This document shows, in pieces, positions 1 to 7,176 of a DNA stretch of 10,636 nt. The notes beneath the pieces were generated by a model that had not been told where the DNA came from, made no database searches, and saw only the letters and a list, made by a program, of their open reading frames with translations. The translations under genes and the position numbers were made by a program. Source of the stretch: an uncultured Eubacterium sp. (GTDB lineage: Bacteria > Bacillota > Clostridia > Peptostreptococcales > Anaerovoracaceae); contig CANBFZ010000033.1 in the NCBI GenBank assembly GCA_947367725.1, positions 1-10,636 of the forward strand, in the 5' to 3' direction. Within the stretch, counting starts at the first letter, position 1; every line of letters begins with the position of its first letter.

Positions 1-356
1 AGGTGTTGGAAGTATTTAACGAGAAATACGTAACCACAGCTTATGCAAAAGGACTTCCAAAGAGAACCGTTTTGATTAAGCATGTACTTAGAAATTCCCT
101 GATTCTGGTTACAACACTGGTGTTCATGTCAATTCCATGGCTGATTTCAGGTGCTGTTATCATCGAAAAGATTTTCGGCCTTCCAGGGATGGGAAATCTT
201 CTGCTCAACTCGATTATCGTACAGGATATGCCGGTGGTACAGGCAGTGCTGCTTTTGATTGCCATTTTAACAGTCATCTGTAATCTGCTCAGCGACATCA
301 TCATGGGATTCCTGGATCCGAGAATCAGACTATCCTTGAGTGGAGGTGACAACTAA
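1..356 (+). CDS. dppB: Peptide ABC transporter permease, DppB/OppB family (3' part only)
   Basis: This is the last 118 codons of an inner-membrane permease; the reading frame is open to the left edge, so the gene begins outside the window. The first residues visible (VLEVFNEKYVTTAYAKGLP, about 1-19) are the cytoplasmic EAA loop that docks on the ATPases, followed by further conserved loop residues (KRTVLIKHVLRNSL). After this come hydrophobic segments at about residues 35-60 and 72-98, with the conserved family stretch IEKIFGLPGMG between them, and the usual ending LDPRIRL. It forms the pore as a heterodimer with the DppC-type partner, whose ATG lies 1 base after this stop codon, so the two are probably translationally coupled. 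The exact substrate cannot be read from the permease; dipeptide or oligopeptide is inferred from the neighbours. Confidence 0.93.
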   Translation, partial: VLEVFNEKYVTTAYAKGLPKRTVLIKHVLRNSLILVTTLVFMSIPWLISGAVIIEKIFGLPGMGNLLLNSIIVQDMPVVQAVLLLIAILTVICNLLSDIIMGFLDPRIRLSLSGGDN

Positions 357-357
357 G

Positions 358-1203
358 ATGAACAAGAAATGGAAAGAAAGGCTCTATGAGTGCTGGAAAA
401 ATAAAAATTTCATGATCGGTTTGTTCGTATTGACGTCCCTCATCATCATTGCACTCTTTGCAGATGTGATTGCACCGTATGGTGTGAACGAACACGGTGT
501 GGGAGGTCGTTATGAGGCGCCAAATGCGAAGTGCTGGTTTGGTACAGACGCTTTGGGAAGAGACTTGTTTTCCCGCGTTATTTACGGAAGCAGACTTGCG
601 CTTTGGGTTGCGTTCCTGGGCGGCAGTATTCAGCTGATCATTGGGGTTGTGGTTGGTCTTGCCTGCGGTTTCTTCGGAAAATGGGTCGACAGAATTCTGT
701 CCTTCCTGACTGATTTGACCTGGTGTATTCCAGGTACGATTTTGGCGCTGGCAGTGGTAACACTGATCGGAAAAGGTCTGACCAATACGATTATCGCAAT
801 CTCTTTGGTTGCGTGGGCAAGCTATGCCCGTGCAGTACGAGCCAAAACATTGTCTCTGAGAAACATGGCGTTTGTAGAAACTGGGAAAGCCTTCGGTGAG
901 AGCAATGCAGCACTGATGCTCAGATATATTTTGCCAAACGTAGTGCCATCGTTGATCGTTTTGGTATCTCTGAATTTGCCGGGTACAATTATGTCAACGA
1001 CGACGCTGTCCTTCCTGGGACTGGGTTCACAGCCGCCGTCACCAGATTGGGGACTTGCGATTTCTGATGGTATCAAATCTATTACCAGAGCGCCTTGGCT
1101 CAGCTTATATCCTGGTATTGCGTTAGTCTATACCACGTTTGGATTTAACCTGCTGGGGGAAGGTCTTAGAGACCTGCTCGACCCGCATATGAAGTCACAG
1201 TAA
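358..1203 (+). CDS. dppC: Peptide ABC transporter permease, DppC/OppC family
   Basis: A 281-residue inner-membrane permease of the usual family length. The N-terminal cytoplasmic tail (1-18) is followed by a first membrane helix (about 19-38), the DppC signature FGTDALGRDLFSRVIYGSRL at 61-80, helices at about 83-105, 122-140 and 142-156, and the EAA loop around 157-190 (ARAVRAKTLSLRN...GES). Two more helices lie around 195-215 and 255-275. The chosen start is ATG 358, which has GGAGGTG nine bases upstream inside the end of the preceding gene; a longer GTG start at 340 would waste that ribosome binding site. It pairs with the DppB-type permease and is followed nine to fifteen bases later by the first ATPase gene. 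Peptide specificity is inferred from the operon; nickel-type relatives share the same architecture. Confidence 0.95.
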   Translation: MNKKWKERLYECWKNKNFMIGLFVLTSLIIIALFADVIAPYGVNEHGVGGRYEAPNAKCWFGTDALGRDLFSRVIYGSRLALWVAFLGGSIQLIIGVVVGLACGFFGKWVDRILSFLTDLTWCIPGTILALAVVTLIGKGLTNTIIAISLVAWASYARAVRAKTLSLRNMAFVETGKAFGESNAALMLRYILPNVVPSLIVLVSLNLPGTIMSTTTLSFLGLGSQPPSPDWGLAISDGIKSITRAPWLSLYPGIALVYTTFGFNLLGEGLRDLLDPHMKSQ

Positions 1204-1218
1204 GAAAGGAGCATGGAA

Positions 1219-2193
1219 ATGCGTGAAGAATTATTAAGACTTGAACATTTGTCCATCGACTACAAAGTAAAGGATGGATACCTTTCTGCTGTCAATGATG
1301 TAAATTTTACTGTGAATAAAGGGGAAGTGTTTGCTGTTGTCGGAGAGTCCGGCTGCGGTAAATCTACCGTTGCGCACAGCATTATGAACTTGCTGCCGGG
1401 CGGCAATGAAGAGATGCACGGAAAAATCATCTTTAAAGGCAAGGACCTGCGCACCTGCACGCAACAGGAGATGGAGGCAATTCGCGGCAAAGAAATCGGT
1501 ATGATTTTCCAGAATCCGCTGGATTCCCTGAATCCGGTATATACCGTAGGTGGACAGATTGCAGAAGCCATTCAGCTGGATAAAGTAGATAAGGTAGAAG
1601 CCTGGAACCGCGTTACAAAGCTGTTTAAAGATGTAAAGATGCCGGATGCAGAAGAACGTGTGAAGAGTTTTCCCCATGAATTGTCTGGCGGCATGCGGCA
1701 GCGTGTCATGATTGCGATGATGTTATCCAGAAATCCGGAACTGCTCATTGCAGACGAACCGACGACAGCGCTGGATGTTACCATCGAAGCGCAGATTCTG
1801 GAAATCATGAAAGAACTCAAGGAAAAATATAATACTGCAATTATGTTGATCACACATAACTTTGGTCTGGTTGCAGAAATTGCAGATAAAATCGGTATCA
1901 TGTATGCAGGAGAGATGGTAGAAAGCGGAGACGTCTTTGAAATCTTTGCCAACCCGACCCATCCGTATACGCGACTTCTGATGCAGGCGCTGCCTAGCAA
2001 AACAAAAGCAGAAGGTCGCTTACAGACCATTTCCGGTTCTGTCCCTCGGATCACTGCGAAGAAACCGGAATGCCGTTTTGCAAACCGGTGTCCATTTGCT
2101 GCGGAGGTTTGCTTCAAAGAAGCACCGCCGACGCACTATGTAAGTGAAAGTCATTTCTGCCGCTGTCATTTGGCTGGAAAGGAAGAAAAGTAG
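1219..2193 (+). CDS. dppD: Peptide ABC transporter ATP-binding protein, DppD/OppD family
   Basis: A 324-residue cytoplasmic ATPase that powers the permease pair. Visible elements are Walker A GESGCGKST (42-50), Q-loop FQNP with Gln98, the ABC signature LSGGMRQR (155-162), Walker B LLIADEP (175-181, catalytic Glu180) and the switch histidine in ITHN (213). The C-terminal oligopeptide-transporter extension contains the cysteine pattern C285-x5-C291-x6-C298 plus C304 and C306, typical of this subfamily. The start at 1219 is preferred because AAAGGAG (1205-1211) is seven bases away; the ATG at 1213 is only one base from it. It is a partner of the following DppF-type ATPase, whose ATG follows this stop by one base. 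No key residue is missing. Confidence 0.95.
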   Translation: MREELLRLEHLSIDYKVKDGYLSAVNDVNFTVNKGEVFAVVGESGCGKSTVAHSIMNLLPGGNEEMHGKIIFKGKDLRTCTQQEMEAIRGKEIGMIFQNPLDSLNPVYTVGGQIAEAIQLDKVDKVEAWNRVTKLFKDVKMPDAEERVKSFPHELSGGMRQRVMIAMMLSRNPELLIADEPTTALDVTIEAQILEIMKELKEKYNTAIMLITHNFGLVAEIADKIGIMYAGEMVESGDVFEIFANPTHPYTRLLMQALPSKTKAEGRLQTISGSVPRITAKKPECRFANRCPFAAEVCFKEAPPTHYVSESHFCRCHLAGKEEK

Positions 2194-2194
2194 T

Positions 2195-3181
2195 ATGGAA
2201 CAAAAAGTGATGATTAAACTGGATGGCCTGAAAAAATACTTTTCCATTTCTAAAGGCCTGATCAAAAAGACAACGACCTATGTAAAGGCAGTAGATGATA
2301 TTTCTCTGGAAATCGGCGAGGGCGAAATTGTCGGCTTGGTTGGAGAATCGGGCAGCGGAAAGACAACGCTGGCGCGGGTTATTCTGAATCTGACGAAGAT
2401 GACCGGCGGAAATATTTCTATCAACGGAATTGATCTTGCCAATGCCAGCAAAGCGCAGATGAAACAGCTGCGTAGTGAAATTGCGGTTGTATTTCAAGAT
2501 CCTGCGTCCAATTTGAACCCGAGACAGACGGTAGAAAGCTCTATTATGCGTCCGATGATGATTCACGGCGTGCCGAGAGCGGAAGCAAAGCAGAAGGCCA
2601 AAGAAGTGCTGGAAATGGTTAAGATGGATCAAAGATATCTGGACAGTTTCCCCCATCAGCTATCCGGCGGACAGCTGCAGAGAATTGCCATTGCAAGAGC
2701 ATTGGCACTGAATCCGAAAGTCATGATCTTGGATGAGCCAACCAGTGCCCTGGACGTATCGGTACAGGCGCAGATTCTCAATCTGCTGCTTGACCTGCAG
2801 GAAGAACTGAATCTGACGTATCTGGTGATTACCCATGATTTGAATGTCATCAAATATATCAGTGATAAGATTGCGGTGATGTACCTGGGACGTTTGGTAG
2901 AATTTGGACCGACCTTAGAAATTGCAGAGCATGCGAAACACCCTTACACCAGGGGTCTTCTCAATGCAGCACCGATCTTAGACCCGAATCTCAGAAGCCG
3001 AAAGAAAGAAGTCATGGGCGGCGATCCGGGCAGCTTAATCAATATCGGTGCAGGATGCAGATTCTGCGATAGATGTAAATATGCAACAGAAGAATGTAAG
3101 ACTACCATGCCGGAAGATAAAATGGTAGCACCGGGACATCAGGTTGCATGCTTCCATCCCCTGGATGAATCCAGGATATAA
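2195..3181 (+). CDS. dppF: Peptide ABC transporter ATP-binding protein, DppF/OppF family
   Basis: A 328-residue cytoplasmic ATPase, the second half of the nucleotide-binding heterodimer. Motifs are Walker A GESGSGKTT (50-58), Q-loop FQDP (Gln101), signature LSGGQLQR (156-163), Walker B VMILDEP (176-182) and switch His214. A cysteine-rich C-terminal extension has C288, C291, C294, C301 and C319, the pattern seen in Dpp/Opp F proteins, some of which have been reported to bind an iron-sulfur cluster (family knowledge, not shown here). The start at ATG 2195 has AAAGGAAG at 2178-2185. A longer GTG reading from 2144 exists but overlaps the previous gene by 50 bases and has no better signal. The stop is followed by an 88-base gap before the binding-protein gene. 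Confidence 0.95.
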   Translation: MEQKVMIKLDGLKKYFSISKGLIKKTTTYVKAVDDISLEIGEGEIVGLVGESGSGKTTLARVILNLTKMTGGNISINGIDLANASKAQMKQLRSEIAVVFQDPASNLNPRQTVESSIMRPMMIHGVPRAEAKQKAKEVLEMVKMDQRYLDSFPHQLSGGQLQRIAIARALALNPKVMILDEPTSALDVSVQAQILNLLLDLQEELNLTYLVITHDLNVIKYISDKIAVMYLGRLVEFGPTLEIAEHAKHPYTRGLLNAAPILDPNLRSRKKEVMGGDPGSLINIGAGCRFCDRCKYATEECKTTMPEDKMVAPGHQVACFHPLDESRI

Positions 3182-3211
3182 AAACGATTGTAATATAGAT
3201 TGCAATAAATC

Positions 3212-3239
3212 GCCCTCAAGCGGTCGATGCATTGAGGGC
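3212..3239 (+). promoter_or_regulatory. Intercistronic hairpin between ATPase and binding-protein genes
   Basis: GCCCTCAA (3212-3219) and TTGAGGGC (3232-3239) form a perfect 8-bp stem with a 12-nt loop. It has no T-run behind it, so it is not a standard terminator. In transporter operons such hairpins often protect the 3' or 5' end of a processed mRNA and help the binding protein be made in excess over the membrane parts. That role is inferred here. Confidence 0.55.
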
Positions 3240-3269
3240 ATCCTAACCCAATGAAAAGAGGAGGACAAC

Positions 3270-4829
3270 ATGAAAAAGAAATTATTGGTATTGAGCTTGA
3301 TTGCTGTATTTGTATTCAGCATGACCGCTTGCGGCGGTGGCGACGGCGGAGATGAACCTTCCGCAAAGACAAATCTGACGATTATCGACGGTGAATGGTA
3401 TGGTCTGGATACATACCAGCTGGACAGCACTGCAGGCGGACAGGGTCTGAACTCCACCGGTTTGTTCCAGTGGGATGCAGAGAAAGGTGACGTGGTTGAC
3501 AACGTATGTACCGACTGGAAAGTAAGTGAAGACGGTAAGACTGCAACTTTCAATGTACCAGAGGGAATGTACTATTCCACTGGAGAACAGGTAGAGCCAG
3601 AAGACGTTATTGCATCCATCGAACATGGACAGAAAGTCAGCCCGTATAATGATGGTTACAAGAATATCGAATCCATGGATTTTGAAGGCAGAACTGTTAC
3701 ACTGCATATGTCTGAATTCCGTTCCGACATGCTGTATTACCTGTGTGCAGGTTTTGTAATTGTAATTGATAAAGATGAACTGGATAACATGTCAGATGAA
3801 GAACTGATGTGGGAATGTCATCCTTACGGCATGTATGCACTGGCTGAAGACGGATATGTATCCGGTTCCGAAGTGAACCTTGTTAGAAATGAAGGCTTCA
3901 AATGTGCAAATCCGCTGGTTGAAAACAAAGGCGCTGGTAAATTTGAAACGGTAAAGGTAAGATTTAATGTAGAAGACTTTACCCAGACAGAAGATTTGAA
4001 AGCTGGCAATGTAGATATTCTGATGTCTGTAGGCAGCGACCAGTATCTGGAATTGAAAGACGATGAAAGTATCAAAATGGCTGATACAACTTACCCGAAC
4101 ATTACTTACTTTGAAATGAATACAGATCACGATGTATTCGCTGATATCAACGTACGTAAAGCATTGGCACTGGCAATCGACAGAGACGGTCTGGCAGAAG
4201 CGGTTGACGGTCTGATTGCGCCAGCTTATTCTATGATCTATGATACAGTGCAGAACTTCAGCCAGGATGCGAAAGATTACTTTGAGAAGAATCTGGCAAA
4301 CAATCCGGATCAGGCAAAGAAACTGTTAGATGAAGCTGGCTGGAAAGTTGGTAAAGATGGCATCCGTGAAAAGGACGGAAAGAAATTAGAGTTCACATGG
4401 TATGCATGGACTGACGCTACCACGATTCCGGAAGCAATGGCAGAACAGCTCAAGCAGGTAGGCTTCAAGATGAACATCGAAGCAATTGACTGGAACTATG
4501 TATATGAAAACATCAGTGCAGATAAGTATGATGCTGGTATCGAATGGCTGTCCTGGGCAGAACCGATGCTGGTACTCAATGCTTGCCACTATGACAAGAA
4601 TGCACCAAGCAATACAGATGAATACTACGATATGGTAGAAAAAGCTGCCCATGAAACAGATGGTGAAGAAAGAACCAAGATGGTTGGCGATATTCAGATG
4701 TACCTGTTTGAAAATGTAAACATGATCCCAATGTATGCGGAACTTTCCTTCACTGCGATGACCAAAGACCTGAAGGGCTTCAACGTATTGGCTGACGGAT
4801 CTGTTCCACTGAACGACCTGGCATTTTAA
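3270..4829 (+). CDS. Peptide ABC transporter substrate-binding lipoprotein (family 5)
   Basis: A 519-residue extracellular binding protein anchored as a lipoprotein. The signal peptide has KKK at 2-4, a hydrophobic core and the lipobox MTAC, giving a lipid-modified Cys21 followed by a Gly/Asp-rich linker. The mature part shows the family-5 (SBP_bac_5) fold hallmarks: the DWKVSEDGKTATFNVPEGMYY stretch near 87-107, then the PEDVIASIE segment, and the NVRKALALAIDRDGLAEAV stretch near residues 295-315 that is typical of DppA/OppA proteins. The ATG is preceded by AGAGGAGG (3257-3264). It should capture peptides outside the membrane and deliver them to the upstream-encoded permeases. Dipeptide-binding proteins are called DppA in E. 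coli and DppE in B. subtilis; I leave the symbol blank because the ligand is not readable and DppA also names the M55 peptidase below. Confidence 0.94.
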   Translation: MKKKLLVLSLIAVFVFSMTACGGGDGGDEPSAKTNLTIIDGEWYGLDTYQLDSTAGGQGLNSTGLFQWDAEKGDVVDNVCTDWKVSEDGKTATFNVPEGMYYSTGEQVEPEDVIASIEHGQKVSPYNDGYKNIESMDFEGRTVTLHMSEFRSDMLYYLCAGFVIVIDKDELDNMSDEELMWECHPYGMYALAEDGYVSGSEVNLVRNEGFKCANPLVENKGAGKFETVKVRFNVEDFTQTEDLKAGNVDILMSVGSDQYLELKDDESIKMADTTYPNITYFEMNTDHDVFADINVRKALALAIDRDGLAEAVDGLIAPAYSMIYDTVQNFSQDAKDYFEKNLANNPDQAKKLLDEAGWKVGKDGIREKDGKKLEFTWYAWTDATTIPEAMAEQLKQVGFKMNIEAIDWNYVYENISADKYDAGIEWLSWAEPMLVLNACHYDKNAPSNTDEYYDMVEKAAHETDGEERTKMVGDIQMYLFENVNMIPMYAELSFTAMTKDLKGFNVLADGSVPLNDLAF

Positions 4830-4881
4830 TCCTGCATAAACTGCAGAAAAACTGCTGACGAATTGTGATGAACACAAGGGG

Positions 4882-4913
4882 AGAGAGACCGCTTGGCGTG
4901 CGGTCTCTCTTTT
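4882..4913 (+). terminator. Rho-independent terminator of the transporter operon
   Basis: AGAGAGACCGC (4882-4892) pairs perfectly over 11 bp with GCGGTCTCTCT (4900-4910) around a 7-nt loop, and T4910-4913 follow. It starts 52 bases after the binding-protein stop and separates the transporter operon from the sigma-54 operon downstream. Confidence 0.9.
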
Positions 4914-4942
4914 CAAGAGGGATTTTGCCGAATAATAGAAAT

Positions 4943-4972
4943 AACAAGTTAAAACAAGATGAAACAAGATAG
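4943..4972 (+). repeat. Three 10-bp phased repeats (AACAAG) upstream of sigma-54 promoter
   Basis: AACAAG occurs at 4943, 4953 and 4963, exactly one helical turn apart, so all copies face the same side of the DNA. The array ends about 70 bases before the -24 element, the usual distance for the enhancer site of a sigma-54 activator. That function is inferred. A weaker, similarly phased array occurs at 9691-9720 upstream of the other sigma-54 promoter. Confidence 0.45.
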
Positions 4973-4987
4973 TACCAAAATGCAAAT

Positions 4988-5000
4988 CGGCGAATCGCCG
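4988..5000. promoter_or_regulatory. 13-bp palindrome, candidate operator or enhancer site
   Basis: CGGCGA-A-TCGCCG is a perfect palindrome in an otherwise A+T-rich intergenic region, about 40 bases upstream of the -24 box. A dimeric regulator could bind it; which one is unknown. Confidence 0.4.
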
Positions 5001-5039
5001 CAGTAGTGTGCTTTTACAAGCCATTCGGTGAGTTGTCAG

Positions 5040-5057
5040 TTGGCATAAAAATTGCAA
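5040..5057 (+). promoter_or_regulatory. Sigma-54 (-24/-12) promoter of the P1 peptidase-M55 operon
   Basis: The sequence TTGGCATAAAAATTGCAA has GG at 5042-5043 and GC at 5054-5055, exactly ten bases apart, matching the sigma-54 consensus TGGCAC-N5-TTGCW at all but one position. The transcript would start near 5067, leaving a leader of about 47 nt before ATG 5114 and its AGGAGGG (5101-5107). A 9-bp inverted pair, CTTTTACAA (5011-5019) and TTGTAAAAG (5075-5083), flanks the promoter. Sigma-54 promoters need an ATP-driven activator; none is encoded in this window. Confidence 0.8.
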
Positions 5058-5113
5058 TATGAGTTGAGTATGGTTTGTAAAAGAACGCATAAAAAGATAG
5101 AGGAGGGCAAAGT

Positions 5114-6139
5114 ATGGGCTTGCCAAAGGATTGCAAAGTAGATTTGCAAAACAAGTTCCCAAAGGGAAAGCGGAACTTGATCAGTGATGTTCCCGGCGTA
5201 AAAGTTGGGCATGTTACGCTGAAAGACGAAGAGAAATTTATACATACCGGGGTTACGGCAATCCTGCCTCATGAGGGAAACCTATTTCAAGAAAAGGTTG
5301 CTGCCGGCGCCTGTGTCATCAATGGATTTGGAAAGAGTGCCGGTCTCGTGCAGATAGAAGAACTGGGCACCATTGAAACACCCATTTTGATGACCAATAC
5401 ACTGAGTGTGGGCGCAGGATTGAATGGATTAATTCAATATATGCTTGCACAGAATGAGGATATTGGAGTGTCTACAGGCACTGTCAACTGTGTAGTAACC
5501 GAGTGCAACGATGGGGAACTGAACGATATTCGCGGTATGCATGTCAAAGAAGAACATGTATTGCAAGCGCTTTCCGCTGCAGATGAAACGTTTGCAGAAG
5601 GTGGTGTAGGCGGCGGTACGGGTATGTGCTGCATGGGTCTGAAAGGCGGCATCGGTTCTGCATCGAGAATGATTACTTGTAATGAAAAAGAATACACACT
5701 GGGCGCAATTGTGATGTCTAACTTTGGTGTGCTGGGCAATTTGCGCATTGATGGAAAGCGGATTGAAACTGCCCTTCCGAAGGAAGAAAAGCCGGAAAAG
5801 GGCTCAGTGATCATTGTACTTGCAACAGATATTCCGCTGAGTGATCGGCAGTTAAAGCGCGTTGCAAAGCGGGCGACGGTCGGTCTTGCCAGAGTGGGTT
5901 CTTTCCTGGGAAATGGCAGTGGAGATATTGCCATTGCGTTTTCCAACGGAAATATTGTTCCACACTACAGTAAGGAAGATGTGCTTGCCACAAAGATGTT
6001 CCATGATAATGCCATGGATAAACTCTTTGACGCAACAGCAGAAGTTGTGGAAGAAGCAGTCATCAGTTCTCTTTACCATGCGGAGACGACAAAAGGAATT
6101 CGAAATAAAGTGTTATATGGGCTGCGAGAATTTATCTAA
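5114..6139 (+). CDS. P1-family aminopeptidase (DmpA/BapA type), self-processing
   Basis: A 341-residue N-terminal-nucleophile hydrolase of peptidase family S58/P1, whose characterised members are L-aminopeptidase/D-Ala-esterase DmpA and the beta-peptidyl aminopeptidases. The start of the fold (NLISDVPGVKVGH, 21-33), the glycine-rich FAEGGVGGGTGM segment (160-171) and the TLGAIVMSNFG strand (195-205) are all present. The stretch EKGSVIIVLATDIPLSDRQL (228-247) includes the expected autocleavage site Gly230-Ser231, so Ser231 would become the N-terminal nucleophile of the small subunit. There is no signal peptide, so it should act in the cytoplasm on imported short peptides or amides. Members differ in preference (L-, D- or beta-residues), so the substrate is open. 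The gene is first in a sigma-54 operon with an M55 D-aminopeptidase 17 bases downstream. Confidence 0.92.
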   Translation: MGLPKDCKVDLQNKFPKGKRNLISDVPGVKVGHVTLKDEEKFIHTGVTAILPHEGNLFQEKVAAGACVINGFGKSAGLVQIEELGTIETPILMTNTLSVGAGLNGLIQYMLAQNEDIGVSTGTVNCVVTECNDGELNDIRGMHVKEEHVLQALSAADETFAEGGVGGGTGMCCMGLKGGIGSASRMITCNEKEYTLGAIVMSNFGVLGNLRIDGKRIETALPKEEKPEKGSVIIVLATDIPLSDRQLKRVAKRATVGLARVGSFLGNGSGDIAIAFSNGNIVPHYSKEDVLATKMFHDNAMDKLFDATAEVVEEAVISSLYHAETTKGIRNKVLYGLREFI

Positions 6140-6156
6140 TGTGAGGGTGCAACAGA

Positions 6157-6954
6157 ATGAAGATTTTTATTAGTGCAGATATTGAGGGAATTACCACAGT
6201 TACAGGCTGGTGTGAAACACGTTACGGCGGGCAGGGTTATGAGGACGCCAGAAGACAGATGAGCCTTGAGACAGCTGCCGCTTGCAGAGCGGCGCTCGCT
6301 GCTGGCTATGAAGTGGTGGTAAAAGATGGACACGAGAATGCGCTGAATATTGATGCAGCTCTTTTGCCGAAGGGTACGCAGCTGATTCGAGGCTGGATGA
6401 CCCATCCTTTTGCGATGATGGCAGGCCTGGATGAAAGCTATGCCGGTGTGATTTATATTGGATATCATGCGAAAGCAGGTACCAATGCCAGTCCGTTGAC
6501 CCATACCATTGAGGACGATTTGTTCCATTGGGTGAAAGTGAATGGAGAACTTGCATCGGAATTTTCTCTCAATGCAATGCTGGCAGATGCGCTGGGTGTG
6601 CCGTCAATGTTCCTGTCTGGTGACAAGGGCATTTGTGAAGATGCGCAACGCCTTTATCCATCGATAGAAACTGTTGCGGTCAAGGAGGGGATTGGCAACG
6701 CCACATGGAATATCCATCCCGAAGAGGCTATCGCAAGGATTGAAAATGGTGTTAGAAATGCACTTTCTGCGAAACATCAGCCAAATCCGCTGGCAGAGGC
6801 ATATCATATGGAAATCAACTTTAAAGCACATCAGAAAGCCAGACATGCCGCCTGGTATCCAGGTGCAAAACTGCTGGATTCCCATACGGTGGAAATTACA
6901 GCAAAAACGCCGGAAGAGCTTGCCATTGCAAGAATGTTTATGACAGGCGTATAA
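6157..6954 (+). CDS. dppA: M55-family zinc D-aminopeptidase (B. subtilis DppA type)
   Basis: A 265-residue metallopeptidase of family M55, whose type member, DppA of B. subtilis, releases D-amino acids such as D-Ala from the N-terminus of short peptides. The opening MKIFISADIEG carries the zinc ligands Asp8 and Glu10 at the same numbers as in the type enzyme. The other family positions are seen as His59 (KDGHEN), His104 (YIGYHAKAG), the probable catalytic His116 (PLTHTIED) and Glu135 (ELASEFSLNA). The length is normal, and no signal peptide is present, so it is cytoplasmic. GAGGGTG at 6143-6149 is a modest ribosome binding site in the 17-base gap after the P1 peptidase. In B. subtilis the equivalent gene sits inside the dipeptide transporter operon; here it is in the next operon, which supports a peptide-uptake role for the transporter. 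Confidence 0.93.
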   Translation: MKIFISADIEGITTVTGWCETRYGGQGYEDARRQMSLETAAACRAALAAGYEVVVKDGHENALNIDAALLPKGTQLIRGWMTHPFAMMAGLDESYAGVIYIGYHAKAGTNASPLTHTIEDDLFHWVKVNGELASEFSLNAMLADALGVPSMFLSGDKGICEDAQRLYPSIETVAVKEGIGNATWNIHPEEAIARIENGVRNALSAKHQPNPLAEAYHMEINFKAHQKARHAAWYPGAKLLDSHTVEITAKTPEELAIARMFMTGV

Positions 6955-6998
6955 GAATCAGCAATTTACATTTCAGTAATATACATTTTTCTTAACCG

Positions 6999-7062
6999 AA
7001 AAGAATGCTGCCAAGCAGTTTCGTACCTTAGGTGCAGAACTGTTTTGCGGCGTTCTTTTTTT
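6999..7062 (+). terminator. Rho-independent terminator of the P1/M55 operon
   Basis: A long imperfect stem pairs 7003-7020 with 7038-7055 (two G-U pairs and two mismatches), extended by AAAA (6999-7002) against the first T residues. It is followed by seven T (7056-7062). The loop itself can fold on ACCT/AGGT. It starts about 45 bases after the M55 stop. Confidence 0.85.
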
Positions 7063-7098
7063 GCTGGCAAGAGACGAGCCTGCTTGGGATCGTGTATA

Positions 7099-7156
7099 GC
7101 AAAACGGGCAGACCCTGTGCATGAGATATTCTTTGCACCGGGTCTGCCCGTTTTGC
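7099..7156 (-). terminator. Terminator of the deacylase/serine-hydrolase operon, possibly bidirectional
   Basis: A perfect 17-bp stem (7099-7115 with 7140-7156, core CGGGCAGACCC) is extended inward by GTGCA/TGCAC (7117-7121, 7134-7138) after one mismatch. It begins 20 bases beyond the stop of the leftward hydrolase gene, and the arm contains TTTT on both strands, so it can act in either direction between the convergent operons. Confidence 0.85.
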
Positions 7157-7176
7157 GAATGAAAATGAAAAGATTT

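Noticed and set aside
2114..2656. 180-codon - strand open frame opposite the DppF-type ATPase
   Set aside because: Overlaps a gene with complete ABC motifs and has no recognisable motif of its own.
5033..5061. TTGTCA and AATATG as a sigma-70 promoter for the P1 peptidase
   Set aside because: The -10 box matches only three of six positions, while the overlapping sigma-54 boxes fit much better.
7099..7156. Long perfect inverted repeat as the end of a mobile element
   Set aside because: Its position just after two convergent operons explains it as a bidirectional terminator; no transposase or target duplication is visible.
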